A stretch of 12,125 nucleotides of DNA from a bacterium (GTDB taxonomy: Bacteria; Latescibacterota; UBA2968; GCA-2709665): the NCBI GenBank assembly GCA_027619145.1, contig JAQCGA010000059.1:1-12125 (forward strand), given 5' to 3'. Below the pieces are notes generated by a model, which worked only from the letters and a program-made list of their open reading frames with translations, was not told where the DNA came from and searched no databases. The stretch's first letter is position 1. Each line of letters opens with the position of its first letter. The translations under genes were made by a program, and so were the position numbers. This document shows positions 1 to 6,762 of this stretch, piece by piece.

Positions 1-112
1 CCTTCCGTCCTTTGGGCACCCCAAACGATACATCCCGCAGCACAGACCGGCTTTCGCTGCCAAACACATCATACGCCTTGGACACATTCTCAAAACTCAA
101 AACCGCTTCCAT
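1..112 (-). CDS. ABC transporter ATP-binding protein, N-terminal fragment (runs off the left edge)
   Basis: This is a partial gene; only the first 37 codons lie inside the window. It starts at ATG 112, preceded by GAGGG a few bases upstream. The visible protein begins MEAVLSFENVSKAYDVFG and continues with VLRDVSFGVPKGRK. That is the usual opening of an ABC nucleotide-binding domain: the first beta strand, the aromatic A-loop (the tyrosine after SKA) and the strand before Walker A. The Walker A motif itself would lie just outside the window. The gene is separated from the MCE operon by about 310 bases of repeat-bearing spacer and has a possible promoter of its own, so it may belong to a different transporter. 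The short insert before VLRD recalls LolD/MacB-type ATPases, but the subfamily cannot be decided from this fragment. Confidence 0.8.
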   Translation of the reverse strand, partial: MEAVLSFENVSKAYDVFGSESRSVLRDVSFGVPKGRK

Positions 113-131
113 CTGCCCTCACGATCGCTAA

Positions 132-160
132 AGTACAATCCTGTTTTTGAATTCTTTCAA
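132..160 (-). promoter_or_regulatory. Possible sigma-70-type promoter for the left-edge ABC ATPase
   Basis: On the minus strand TTGAAA (160-155) is followed after 17 bases by TGTACT (137-132). The start codon at 112 is about 20 bases further on. Four of six positions match the -10 consensus and five of six the -35 consensus. It is the only reasonable promoter I see in the spacer. Confidence 0.4.
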
Positions 161-254
161 CATACCCAACTCCTACAAAAAACAAGAGCGGAACCAGCGC
201 GGTCCGCCCTCTGAACATACCTCTATATTTCCAAATCTCCTCCCACCACACCCC

Positions 255-277
255 GGGCGGCCACGGGGGGGCCGCCC
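255..277. repeat. REP-like GC-rich palindrome
   Basis: The arms are GGGCGGCC (255-262) and GGCCGCCC (270-277), a perfect 8-bp stem around a 7-base loop. On the minus strand it is preceded by TTTTTGTAGG. The form, TGTAGGGGCG followed by a self-complementary GC block, resembles dispersed intergenic palindromes found in many environmental bacterial genomes. That comparison is from memory. There is no T-run on either side, so it is unlikely to be a terminator. Confidence 0.65.
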
Positions 278-310
278 CTACAAAAACACCTTGCACGCCC
301 TCCGTTTTCC

Positions 311-326
311 CTTTGCGTCTTTGCGT
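311..326. repeat. Perfect 8-bp tandem duplication (CTTTGCGT x2)
   Basis: CTTTGCGT occurs twice head to tail at 311-318 and 319-326. On the minus strand this reads ACGCAAAGACGCAAAG. It is one of three similar elements in this spacer. Confidence 0.7.
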
Positions 327-362
327 GAGACGCCTTCCCAATCCACCCAACCAGCGAATGGT

Positions 363-419
363 CTTCGTGGCCCTTCGTGGACGGGCTGAACGGAGGGGGG
401 TAGTTTCGTGCCTTTCGTG
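363..419. repeat. Two tandem duplications of a TTCGTG core
   Basis: CTTCGTGGCC followed by CTTCGTGGAC (363-382) has a 10-bp period. TTTCGTGCC followed by TTTCGTGAT (404-421) has a 9-bp period. On the minus strand they read as CACGAAG and CACGAAA pairs. The shared core suggests the same kind of element as the 311-326 pair, with slightly different units. Confidence 0.6.
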
Positions 420-424
420 ATACT

Positions 425-1339
425 TTATTCAATCTTTCCTGTAAAAAACTTCCACGGATGTTTTGCCAGATCTTTCAGTGAACCCGTGGCGTCCTTCAGG
501 TTCTCAATCGACTCCAGCACATCCCCTCGGCTGCCCGTGGTCAAACTATCCACATTCACCATCAGGCGTTGCAGATGCCCCAGGTTCTGGTTCAGGGTCT
601 GCAGCGTGACCTGCACCTGTTCGTGGTTTTCCACCAGCACCGTATCCACAGTAGCCAGAAGCGCCGACGTATGAGACAGATTTTCGCCCAATTGTGCCAG
701 GGCTTTTTGCATGCCCGGATCCATATTGGAAAACGCCTGACCCATGCTTGCAAATGCTTGCGTCCCAGACACACTCAGCCGGTCCACACTATCCGCAATT
801 CGATTTACCAGGAACACAAATCGGGCAAATTTCCCACCGACATCTCCGTCGTCCATACGCCGGATCATACGCGTAATGGAACGCATCATCTCCTGCGCGC
901 CTTCCAGTGTATCCCCAAATTCATCCGGTATACTTCCAGGAATGACTGCGCCATTCGCCAACAGGTCTGCCGTTTGTTCTGGCACTTCCAAATCAATATA
1001 TTTTTCACCTACCAGCCCACCGCCCTGAATGGAAGCAATGGTCCCCACACACAGCGGATACTGGTTTTCAATAGCCAGAACGACCCTGAAAAATACGTCA
1101 TCTTCCGGCATCGGATTGAACAAGACCTGATCTACATGTCCAATCTCGTAGCCACGCAGCCGAACCTTCACACCTTTTTTCACACTCGAAATACGTTCGA
1201 ATTCCGCTGTAATCGTATAATAACCCGTTCCCCACCACCGCGACTTCACAAAATATACAGACAGGAGCGCAACCAGGGTCAGCACCACAAAAGCCCCGAT
1301 CAAAAGGTCCCGTTTTTGGTGCTCCACAAAAGTCTGCAC
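425..1339 (-). CDS. mlaD: MCE-domain (MlaD-type) substrate-binding protein
   Basis: This is the periplasmic lipid-binding component of an MCE/Mla transporter, anchored in the inner membrane. It has 304 residues. A short cytoplasmic start is followed by one membrane helix at about residues 11-31 (LLIGAFVVLTLVALLSVYFV). An MCE domain follows at about 39-118, with the family-type segment GVKVRLRGYEIGHVDQV, and then a long helical region from about 140 to 290 rich in heptad-like leucines. It is longer than E. coli MlaD because of that helical tail, as in many MCE proteins outside proteobacteria. The start is GTG 1339: GAGG sits 7 bases upstream, whereas the in-frame GTG at 1327 has no site at a workable distance. 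It is the third gene after the permease and ATPase. The symbol is given by family, not proven orthology. Confidence 0.92.
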   Translation of the reverse strand: MQTFVEHQKRDLLIGAFVVLTLVALLSVYFVKSRWWGTGYYTITAEFERISSVKKGVKVRLRGYEIGHVDQVLFNPMPEDDVFFRVVLAIENQYPLCVGTIASIQGGGLVGEKYIDLEVPEQTADLLANGAVIPGSIPDEFGDTLEGAQEMMRSITRMIRRMDDGDVGGKFARFVFLVNRIADSVDRLSVSGTQAFASMGQAFSNMDPGMQKALAQLGENLSHTSALLATVDTVLVENHEQVQVTLQTLNQNLGHLQRLMVNVDSLTTGSRGDVLESIENLKDATGSLKDLAKHPWKFFTGKIE

Positions 1340-1346
1340 GTCTCGG

Positions 1347-1350
1347 CCTC
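1347..1350 (-). promoter_or_regulatory. Ribosome binding site choosing the GTG start of the MCE gene
   Basis: GAGG on the minus strand, 7 bases before GTG 1339. It decides between this start and the in-frame GTG at 1327. Confidence 0.6.
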
Positions 1351-1465
1351 AGTAAAAAATCCCGGATCGCCCCGTTTACCCTGCCCTCTTCTCAACGCCC
1401 CGGCGCTGGAGTACTCTTCTTCACCTGATACAGATCAACAAACAGCGCACTCAACTTCTGCCTTC

Positions 1466-2191
1466 TCAAAAACGCAGGTACCGCTGCCGGTCTTCAAAGT
1501 ATACCTTCCCGTCTCGGAACGTACCAAATCGGTCTGCAAACCCCTCATAATGGATAGACTCGGATACCGCGACCAGCATCGTAGGAGGCCTTTCGTGATC
1601 CAATTGGCGGGAAACCCATACGCGCACCCGCTCAATCGTATCCAGCAATCGGTCCGCCACATCTGAGGGGAACCCTACCAGTGGATCATCGTAAAACAGT
1701 ACCTCCGGTGCCATCGCCACAGACCGCCCAAACGCCACCCGCATCCGTTGTTCCGGCGTCAGATCTACCGGCCGCAGACCTGCCACCGGCCCCAGGCTCA
1801 GAAGTTCCAGAAGTTCCACCACACGACCCCGTGCCACATCTGCTGGGATGGTCCGATGATAATTCAGCGGCAGCGAAATATTGCCTTCTGCACTCAAATT
1901 GCTAATCAATCGGGCGTCCCGGAATACAAACCCCAGACGCTGCCTCAATTCGTGTAACTCTTGCAGTGGCAAACGCGAAACGGGCCGACCCAGTACACGA
2001 ATACTCCCTCGGTCCGGGCGATACAACCCCAATGCCAACCGTGCGAAAAACGAACTCCCGCTACGAGACGTACCCATCAGCACATACCGTTGCCCGGCAG
2101 GCACGTCCAGGTTCAAGTCTGAGAATACCTGAAGCCCACTTCCCAGTGCAAAAGATACATTTCGATAGGCAACAGCAGGCTGCTCACTCAT
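1466..2191 (-). CDS. mlaF: MlaF-like ABC ATPase subunit with degenerate catalytic motifs (probable pseudo-ATPase)
   Basis: By position and overall fold this is the nucleotide-binding subunit of the MCE transporter, cytoplasmic and paired with the permease encoded just upstream. It has 241 residues from ATG 2191, which lies 4 bases after the mlaE stop and suggests translational coupling. The in-frame GTG at 2230 lies inside mlaE and has no binding site. The protein aligns along the whole ABC domain, but the motifs are broken. Walker A is GTSRSGSS (40-47), with serine replacing the lysine. The Q-loop is FVFRD (Arg91 in place of Gln). The signature is LTPEQ (144-148) instead of LSGG. Walker B is LFYDD (Asp169 for Glu). 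The switch histidine position is Ser210. Such a protein should bind or hydrolyse ATP poorly or not at all. The frame is otherwise intact. A possible C-terminal extension by frameshift is noted separately. Confidence 0.85.
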   Translation of the reverse strand: MSEQPAVAYRNVSFALGSGLQVFSDLNLDVPAGQRYVLMGTSRSGSSFFARLALGLYRPDRGSIRVLGRPVSRLPLQELHELRQRLGFVFRDARLISNLSAEGNISLPLNYHRTIPADVARGRVVELLELLSLGPVAGLRPVDLTPEQRMRVAFGRSVAMAPEVLFYDDPLVGFPSDVADRLLDTIERVRVWVSRQLDHERPPTMLVAVSESIHYEGFADRFGTFRDGKVYFEDRQRYLRF

Positions 2192-2195
2192 CGCA

Positions 2196-2990
2196 TTAGA
2201 CCAGGTAAAACGTGGCGGAAATAGCGCCACTCAATAAAAAGATAAAAAACATGCAACGAATGACACCGTCCCGAGCTACCTGAGGCACCTCATACGTAGC
2301 CCGCCCCGTCCGAACCAGCCCATGGTAGCAACAAATCAATGGAATCGTGGTTCCAAAAATCAAACTCTTCAGCACACTCAACATCACGTCTTCCATGGTC
2401 AGCGCAGAAAAAAAATCACGCAAGAACAAATCAAACGGAAGCACCAGACGCAACGTGGCTACCAGGAATCCGCCCACCAGCGCAATGGCATCAAAATACA
2501 CCGTTAAGCAAAACACCGAAATCGCGCCACCCACCATCCGGGGCACCACAATAAAATGAAATGGATCGATGCCCATCGCTTCCAGAACCTCAATCTCGCC
2601 GGTCACTTTATTCACGGCCAGTTCCGTGGCAATGGCCGTACCCGAGCGGCTGATGACCACCATTGCCGTAAGCAACGGGCCAAACTCTCGCACAATGGCC
2701 AGTACCAGAATTTTTCCAATCCAGTGAGTGGCACCCAGTTCTGACACCACCGGCAGGGCCTGCACAATTACGGTAAACCCAAAAATCAGAGAAATCAACG
2801 TCAGCGAAAACATCGCCTGCACGCCTGTAAAACGCACTTGATCCATGATCACACGGAACGAAGCACCCCGGTTCCACTTCTTAAAATCCAGGAATGCCCG
2901 GAACGCAATGCTGGCAAATACAAACGTCTCCACCGTTCCATGGGAAATAAAGCGGGCCTTGCGCCCAATTTGCGCAACAATATTCGGCAT
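2196..2990 (-). CDS. mlaE: MlaE-type permease of an MCE lipid transporter
   Basis: This is the inner-membrane permease that moves lipid substrates between the membrane and the MCE protein. It has 264 residues from ATG 2990. It contains the amphipathic start, a pore-side helix pair around residues 60-115 and the conserved cytoplasmic coupling segment ELAVNKVTGEIEVLEAMG (123-140) followed by IDPFHFIVVPR. This matches the MlaE family closely (E. coli has ELGAMKVTEQIDALRALG). Its ATPase-docking region therefore looks normal although the linked ATPase is degenerate. ATG 2990 is preferred because GGAG lies 7 bases upstream. ATG 3008 and TTG 3032 are alternatives; TTG 3032 lies almost at the predicted transcription start. 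It is the first gene of a three-gene unit with its own promoter. Confidence 0.92.
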   Translation of the reverse strand: MPNIVAQIGRKARFISHGTVETFVFASIAFRAFLDFKKWNRGASFRVIMDQVRFTGVQAMFSLTLISLIFGFTVIVQALPVVSELGATHWIGKILVLAIVREFGPLLTAMVVISRSGTAIATELAVNKVTGEIEVLEAMGIDPFHFIVVPRMVGGAISVFCLTVYFDAIALVGGFLVATLRLVLPFDLFLRDFFSALTMEDVMLSVLKSLIFGTTIPLICCYHGLVRTGRATYEVPQVARDGVIRCMFFIFLLSGAISATFYLV

Positions 2991-2997
2991 CCAGGTA

Positions 2998-3001
2998 CTC
3001 C
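2998..3001 (-). promoter_or_regulatory. Ribosome binding site for the mlaE start at 2990
   Basis: GGAG on the minus strand, 7 bases before ATG 2990. It favours this start over ATG 3008 and TTG 3032, which lack a comparable site. Confidence 0.55.
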
Positions 3002-3040
3002 GATCCATCCGGCGGGCTCTGTGCTTCCCCAAATGCTATC

Positions 3041-3069
3041 AGAGTAAGGAAATATCTATCTATTGTCAA
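3041..3069 (-). promoter_or_regulatory. Sigma-70-type promoter of the mlaE-mlaF-MCE operon
   Basis: A perfect -35 TTGACA (3069-3064), a 17-base spacer and TACTCT (3046-3041), which keeps the three most conserved -10 bases. Transcription would begin near 3034, leaving a leader of about 45 bases before ATG 2990. It lies just after the terminator of the previous unit, as expected for a new operon. Confidence 0.65.
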
Positions 3070-3090
3070 CGGATTTCAGCCAGCGAACTC

Positions 3091-3130
3091 ATAAAAAGAA
3101 GGCAACAGCCATTGCCTGTTGCCCTCTTCT
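3091..3130 (-). terminator. Intrinsic terminator after the RudS-type gene
   Basis: On the minus strand GGCAACAG (3123-3116) pairs with CTGTTGCC (3108-3101) around a 7-base loop. The stem extends outward by about seven more pairs, two of them G-U (3130-3124 with 3100-3094). It runs into the U-rich tract TTCTTTTTAT (3100-3091). It lies 35 bases past the stop at 3165 and separates the trmB unit from the mla promoter. Confidence 0.85.
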
Positions 3131-3164
3131 AAAAAACAATTTTCACACCACGCCAATCCACACG

Positions 3165-4139
3165 TTACACGTGGTTGCGTAACATCATCTCCTGTGGGTA
3201 CGGATTCAGATACACCTGCTGGTGCACCCACTCTGGAACCGGGTTGCGCTTCAAGTGGTGCTGAAGAAGCGTAAGTGGAACCACCAGGGGAACCAGTTGT
3301 TTCCGGTACGATTCGACGACTTCCAGCAGTTCTGCCCTGTCTCGCGCAGTCACACCATCCTTCAAAAAACCCATCAAGTGTTGTATCACATTGGTATGTT
3401 TGCCCGGTGTAGTCAACACCGAGAGCCCTTCCATCAACAGCCGCCCATATTCGTCCGTTCGTACATCCAGATCCTCCGCACCGGCCTGCGCTACCAGTCT
3501 TCCCAACTCGCGGTAGTGTTTGGGACTGTGAGACAACAACGTCATCTTGTGCGCCGTATGAAAATCTACCAACCCCTTCGGCGTCACGCCTTTCTCCAGC
3601 ATCCGCGTCCACCGGTAATATGCAAACATACGCTCAATAAAGTTCTCCCGCAGCGGCAAATCATTCAACCGGCCCTCTTCTTCCATCGGCAGCAGCGGAA
3701 ACCGTTCTGCCAGCACCTGGGCAAACGCACCGCGTCCCGTCCGTTCCGGAACCCCGTTCTCCGCGTACACCCGCACCCGGAACAGCCCGCAACTCGGCGA
3801 ATCTTTCTTCAACACGTACCCATGCAGGTTCAATACCGCCAGTTCCTCCACCCGCTTCCGGGACCATTGTGCCATCGACTCCGTATGATCCGTTCCGGAC
3901 TTCGGCGCTACCAGTTGGGGGGCGTCCGGATCACCCACCAACCGAATGTTCTCCCGCGGAATCCCCATACCCACCTCAACTTCCGGGCACACCGGCACCC
4001 AGGCCACATACTGTCCCAGCAATTTCGTCAGGAAAGAATTCTTTTTATGCCCCCCATCAAACCGTACCTCTTCCCCGAGCAGACATGAACTCACGCCCAG
4101 TCGAATCTGAGGCCCCGAACCACCTTCATCTTCTGCCAT
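3165..4139 (-). CDS. rudS: RudS-type tRNA 4-thiouridine desulfidase (DUF523-DUF1722 fusion)
   Basis: The protein has 324 residues. The N-terminal half is a DUF523 (TudS-like) domain with the three conserved cysteines expected to hold an iron-sulfur cluster: Cys19 in SSCLLGEEVRFDG, Cys51 in VCPEVEVGMGIPRE and Cys117 in LKKDSPSCG. The C-terminal half (about 205-315) is DUF1722, the YbgA domain. TudS removes sulfur from thiouracils, and DUF523-DUF1722 fusions have been described as RudS, which removes sulfur from 4-thiouridine in tRNA. I recall this without being able to check it. In E. coli ybgA (DUF1722 alone) sits next to the photolyase gene, so a photolyase nearby is expected. 4-Thiouridine is the near-UV target in tRNA, which fits. 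ATG 4139 is chosen because AGGAGG lies 6 bases upstream. It overlaps the SDR gene end by 14 bases. The exact substrate here is inferred. Confidence 0.88.
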   Translation of the reverse strand: MAEDEGGSGPQIRLGVSSCLLGEEVRFDGGHKKNSFLTKLLGQYVAWVPVCPEVEVGMGIPRENIRLVGDPDAPQLVAPKSGTDHTESMAQWSRKRVEELAVLNLHGYVLKKDSPSCGLFRVRVYAENGVPERTGRGAFAQVLAERFPLLPMEEEGRLNDLPLRENFIERMFAYYRWTRMLEKGVTPKGLVDFHTAHKMTLLSHSPKHYRELGRLVAQAGAEDLDVRTDEYGRLLMEGLSVLTTPGKHTNVIQHLMGFLKDGVTARDRAELLEVVESYRKQLVPLVVPLTLLQHHLKRNPVPEWVHQQVYLNPYPQEMMLRNHV

Positions 4140-5601
4140 CGCCAACCTCCTTTTCGGCCCGTCGGGCTACCGCACGGATCATCCCCGAAAAAATTATCGC
4201 ATGAAGCGGATAGATTCCGTACCAGTAAAGAAATCCCCACAACCCCTTTGGTGCAAAATACGCCGTCTGGACCAACACCGCATTGCCGGAGGAATCCGGT
4301 CGAACCTCAAACTGCAACCACGCCCGGCCCGGCACCTTCATTTCTGCCCGCAACCGCAAAAGCCGTCCCGGTTCCACCGCCTCTACCCGCCAGAAATCCA
4401 GCGCATCGCCCACCCGTACCTCGTCCGGATCCCGGCGCCCCCGCCGCAGGCCCACACCACCTGCCATGCGGTCCAGCACCCCACGAACCTTCCACGCCCA
4501 ATCAGCATACAGCCATCCCCGCCGTCCACCCATCCCCGCAAAAACCCCATACACCACCTCCGGCAACGCCTCTACATCCACCTGCCGGCGCTCCACCATC
4601 ATCCCATCCTGAGTCGTCATCACCACAGGCGATACATCACCCTGGCTGGTTGTAAGCGCATCACTCCAGGCCGTCTCAATCTCACCCAGTTCCAGACGCT
4701 CCAGGGCCCGCGCAACCGCGTCCCGGTACCCCATTGGCTGAATCTCTGGAAACACCCGCAAAGCCGAATCGTCCCGAACCACCACCTCATTGCGCAACCC
4801 CTCAATCAGCGGACGGGCAATGCCGGACGGAATCGGTGTAACCCAGTGCACCCAGTACGACGAAAGAGACGGTGTAAGCACCGGCACCGAAAGCAAAAAA
4901 CGTCGCAACCCGCGTACCTGCGCGTACTCCGTCATCATTTGTCCGTACGTCAGCACATCCTCCCCACCAATCTCCAGCACCCGTCCCGCGCTCTCTGGTT
5001 TTTCCAGCGCTGCCACCAGATAATCCAGCACATTCCGGATTCCAATCGGCTGGACCCGTGTATATACCCAGCGCGGGCACACCATCACTGGCAACCGCTC
5101 CGTCAAATACCGAATCATCTCAAACGACACGCTGCCCGATCCCACCACAATCGCCGCGCGAAACTCCGTCACCAGCACCCCCGCTTCGCACAGGGCCTGC
5201 CCCGTCTGCTGCCGGGAACGCAAATGCCGCGAAAGATCGGCCCCAGATTCGCCCAGCCCACCCAGATAGAGCAACCGCAACACGCCCGCATCCTGCGCCG
5301 CAGCTCCAAAATTGCGCGCCGCTGTCAGATCCCGGTCGTGAAAATCCGCCGTATCCTTCATCCCGTGGATCATATAGTATGCTGAATCCACACCCACCAT
5401 GGCCGCAGGCAACGTCTCCGGACGCAGCACATCTCCTTCCACGACCTCCACCGCCTCGGACCAGGAACGCCCTCGCAACCGACCTGCATCCCGCACCAGA
5501 CAGCGCACCCGGTACCCTGCTGCCAGCAGGCGCGGTACCAGCCGCCCACCCACGTATCCTGTGGCGCCGGTCACCAGAATCAAACGCTTCTCTGCACTCA
5601 T
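4126..5601 (-). CDS. Atypical SDR-family NAD(P)-binding protein with C-terminal DUF2867
   Basis: The protein has 491 residues. The first 300 or so form an NAD(P)-binding Rossmann domain beginning LILVTGATGYVGGRL, with the glycine motif G12-x-x-G15-x-x-G18, followed by the MIHGM and YLGGLGE segments typical of atypical (NmrA-like, SDR5-type) members. I see no clear YxxxK catalytic pair, so it may be a sensor or an unusual reductase. From about residue 330 onward it matches the DUF2867 layout, including FWRVEAVEPGRLLRLRAEMK and AYFAPKGLWGFLYWYGIYPL. This two-part architecture and length are usual for the family. ATG 5601 has GGAGG 7 bases upstream. It lies 70 bases after trmB and overlaps rudS, so the three are probably co-transcribed. 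The same protein type recurs near photolyase and YbgA genes in proteobacteria; its substrate is unknown. Confidence 0.88.
   Translation of the reverse strand: MSAEKRLILVTGATGYVGGRLVPRLLAAGYRVRCLVRDAGRLRGRSWSEAVEVVEGDVLRPETLPAAMVGVDSAYYMIHGMKDTADFHDRDLTAARNFGAAAQDAGVLRLLYLGGLGESGADLSRHLRSRQQTGQALCEAGVLVTEFRAAIVVGSGSVSFEMIRYLTERLPVMVCPRWVYTRVQPIGIRNVLDYLVAALEKPESAGRVLEIGGEDVLTYGQMMTEYAQVRGLRRFLLSVPVLTPSLSSYWVHWVTPIPSGIARPLIEGLRNEVVVRDDSALRVFPEIQPMGYRDAVARALERLELGEIETAWSDALTTSQGDVSPVVMTTQDGMMVERRQVDVEALPEVVYGVFAGMGGRRGWLYADWAWKVRGVLDRMAGGVGLRRGRRDPDEVRVGDALDFWRVEAVEPGRLLRLRAEMKVPGRAWLQFEVRPDSSGNAVLVQTAYFAPKGLWGFLYWYGIYPLHAIIFSGMIRAVARRAEKEVGDGRR
4146..4151 (-). promoter_or_regulatory. Strong ribosome binding site for the rudS start
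   Basis: AGGAGG on the minus strand, 6 bases before ATG 4139. It lies inside the last codons of the SDR gene and rules out the TTG at 4145 as the main start. Confidence 0.75.
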
Positions 5602-5671
5602 CGCAATACCTCCACAGTCTGCCTGTGAACAACCGCAACCGAATCCGCGACTGATGCAGGATGAACCCGGT

Positions 5672-6691
5672 TTATCTCCCCACAGTACTTTCTTCCACCT
5701 TCAAATCCGGACACTGTCCCTGCACCAACGCTGCCACCTTGCCCACGGCCTGCTTCACGCCCCAGGTGGGGCGGGGGTGGCCAATTGGAGACAGTTTAAC
5801 CAGCAGACGTTCCCCCGGCCTTGCCAACACCAGCACACCAAAATGCTGAGAAAACGTATCCTCCTTCACCATGGCTTCCACCAGATAATCTCCCTGTGTA
5901 TCCCGGTACAAACTCACAAGCCGCACCACCACGCTTACACCACGGTGCTCCATCTGCCAGGACAAAGGCTCAAAATCTGCCAGCAAACATGCCGGGTCAA
6001 ATGTTCCTCGCATAATCACATTCGGCATCTCTTCCACCTTCTCTACAAGGACGGGCGCAGACACTTCGCCTGCCCTCCGCCATACGAAATAATGGATTTC
6101 TACACCGGCATCCAGCGCCTTTTGTTCATACTTTGTAGGATTCCGATCCGGCAAATGGTGTACTGCCGTTGTCTCAAAACAAGACACCAGCAAATCCTGC
6201 CCTTCCAGCACCTCACCAATCCACGCCGCATACTCCGCGTGGTCGGTTGCAATGGTAACCTCCCCACCGGGTGTCAGTCGCTGAGCAAGCATGTTCATAA
6301 ACGCTGGCTGGATCAACCGCCGCCCGTGATGGCGTTCTTTGGGCCACGGATCGGAAAAGTTAATATAAATTTTCTCCACGCTGCCCGGCACAAACAAACG
6401 CTCCAACAAAAAGTCTGCACTGCCTTGCGCCACGTGCACATTCGACAGCCCGGCGCGGTCCAGCCGTTTAAACAAACGGTGCACCGTTCTCCAGGACCGC
6501 TCAATTCCTAAAAAATTCACCTCCGGCCGCCGAACAGCTATTTCCTCCAGGAACCCGCCGTTCCCAAAACCCACCTCCACCACCAGCGGCCCTTTCCGGC
6601 CAAACACCGCTTCCCAGTCCAGGGGCCAGTCATACTCGGTCCACGGAACCAGGTACTTCAAAATCGCTTCACTCAACGGCAAGACACGCAT
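5672..6691 (-). CDS. trmB: tRNA (guanine-N7)-methyltransferase TrmB, long form with C-terminal extension
   Basis: This enzyme uses S-adenosylmethionine to methylate N7 of G46 in the variable loop of tRNAs. The core (about 1-210) shows the SAM-binding VEVGFGNGGF (38-47), FLGIERS (60-66), INFSDPWPKERHHGRR (110-125) with the family-defining DPWPK, and TKYEQ (186-190). A further region of about 130 residues follows, which the short E. coli-type enzyme lacks. Long TrmB proteins with a C-terminal domain are known from Aquifex and relatives. ATG 6691 is chosen because the protein then starts just before the conserved fold, with a weak AGGG 9 bases upstream. TTG 6754 and ATG 6736 are in-frame alternatives giving an unconserved-looking leader. 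It is first in its transcription unit, driven by the promoter at 6803-6831. Confidence 0.92.
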   Translation of the reverse strand: MRVLPLSEAILKYLVPWTEYDWPLDWEAVFGRKGPLVVEVGFGNGGFLEEIAVRRPEVNFLGIERSWRTVHRLFKRLDRAGLSNVHVAQGSADFLLERLFVPGSVEKIYINFSDPWPKERHHGRRLIQPAFMNMLAQRLTPGGEVTIATDHAEYAAWIGEVLEGQDLLVSCFETTAVHHLPDRNPTKYEQKALDAGVEIHYFVWRRAGEVSAPVLVEKVEEMPNVIMRGTFDPACLLADFEPLSWQMEHRGVSVVVRLVSLYRDTQGDYLVEAMVKEDTFSQHFGVLVLARPGERLLVKLSPIGHPRPTWGVKQAVGKVAALVQGQCPDLKVEESTVGR

Positions 6692-6762
6692 AAGAAAAAC
6701 CCTGTTGAAAAATCGGACCACAGACACAGAAGACATACGGAATATTTGGACCAACCTCTACC

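Larger units (their letters stand above)
113..424. other. Non-coding spacer carrying short tandem repeats and a palindrome
   Basis: This stretch lies between the MCE gene stop (425) and the next ABC gene start (112). I find no convincing gene in it: the short ORFs on either strand are low-complexity readings of the repeats. It holds three tandem-duplication elements (311-326, 363-380, 404-419), one strong GC-rich palindrome (255-277) and a possible promoter near its left end. No intrinsic terminator with a T-run follows the MCE gene, so whether transcription stops here is unclear. Confidence 0.7.

Noticed and set aside
255..277. Intrinsic terminator after the MCE gene
   Set aside because: The stem is strong but there is no T-run after it on either strand, and it lies about 150 bases past the stop.
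311..419. CRISPR array
   Set aside because: The repeats are 8 to 10 bases long, present in pairs, and directly adjacent without spacers. No cas genes are present.
569..1666. Long plus-strand ORF of 365 codons
   Set aside because: It runs antisense to the MCE gene and the MlaF-like gene, which have clear family motifs. Its translation is histidine- and proline-rich with no recognisable domain.
3222..4088. Plus-strand ORF of 288 codons opposite the RudS-type gene
   Set aside because: Antisense shadow; the minus-strand protein has conserved cysteines and a strong ribosome binding site.
4201..5385. Long plus-strand ORF of 394 codons
   Set aside because: Antisense shadow of the SDR-DUF2867 gene; composition is proline, histidine and arginine rich with no motif.
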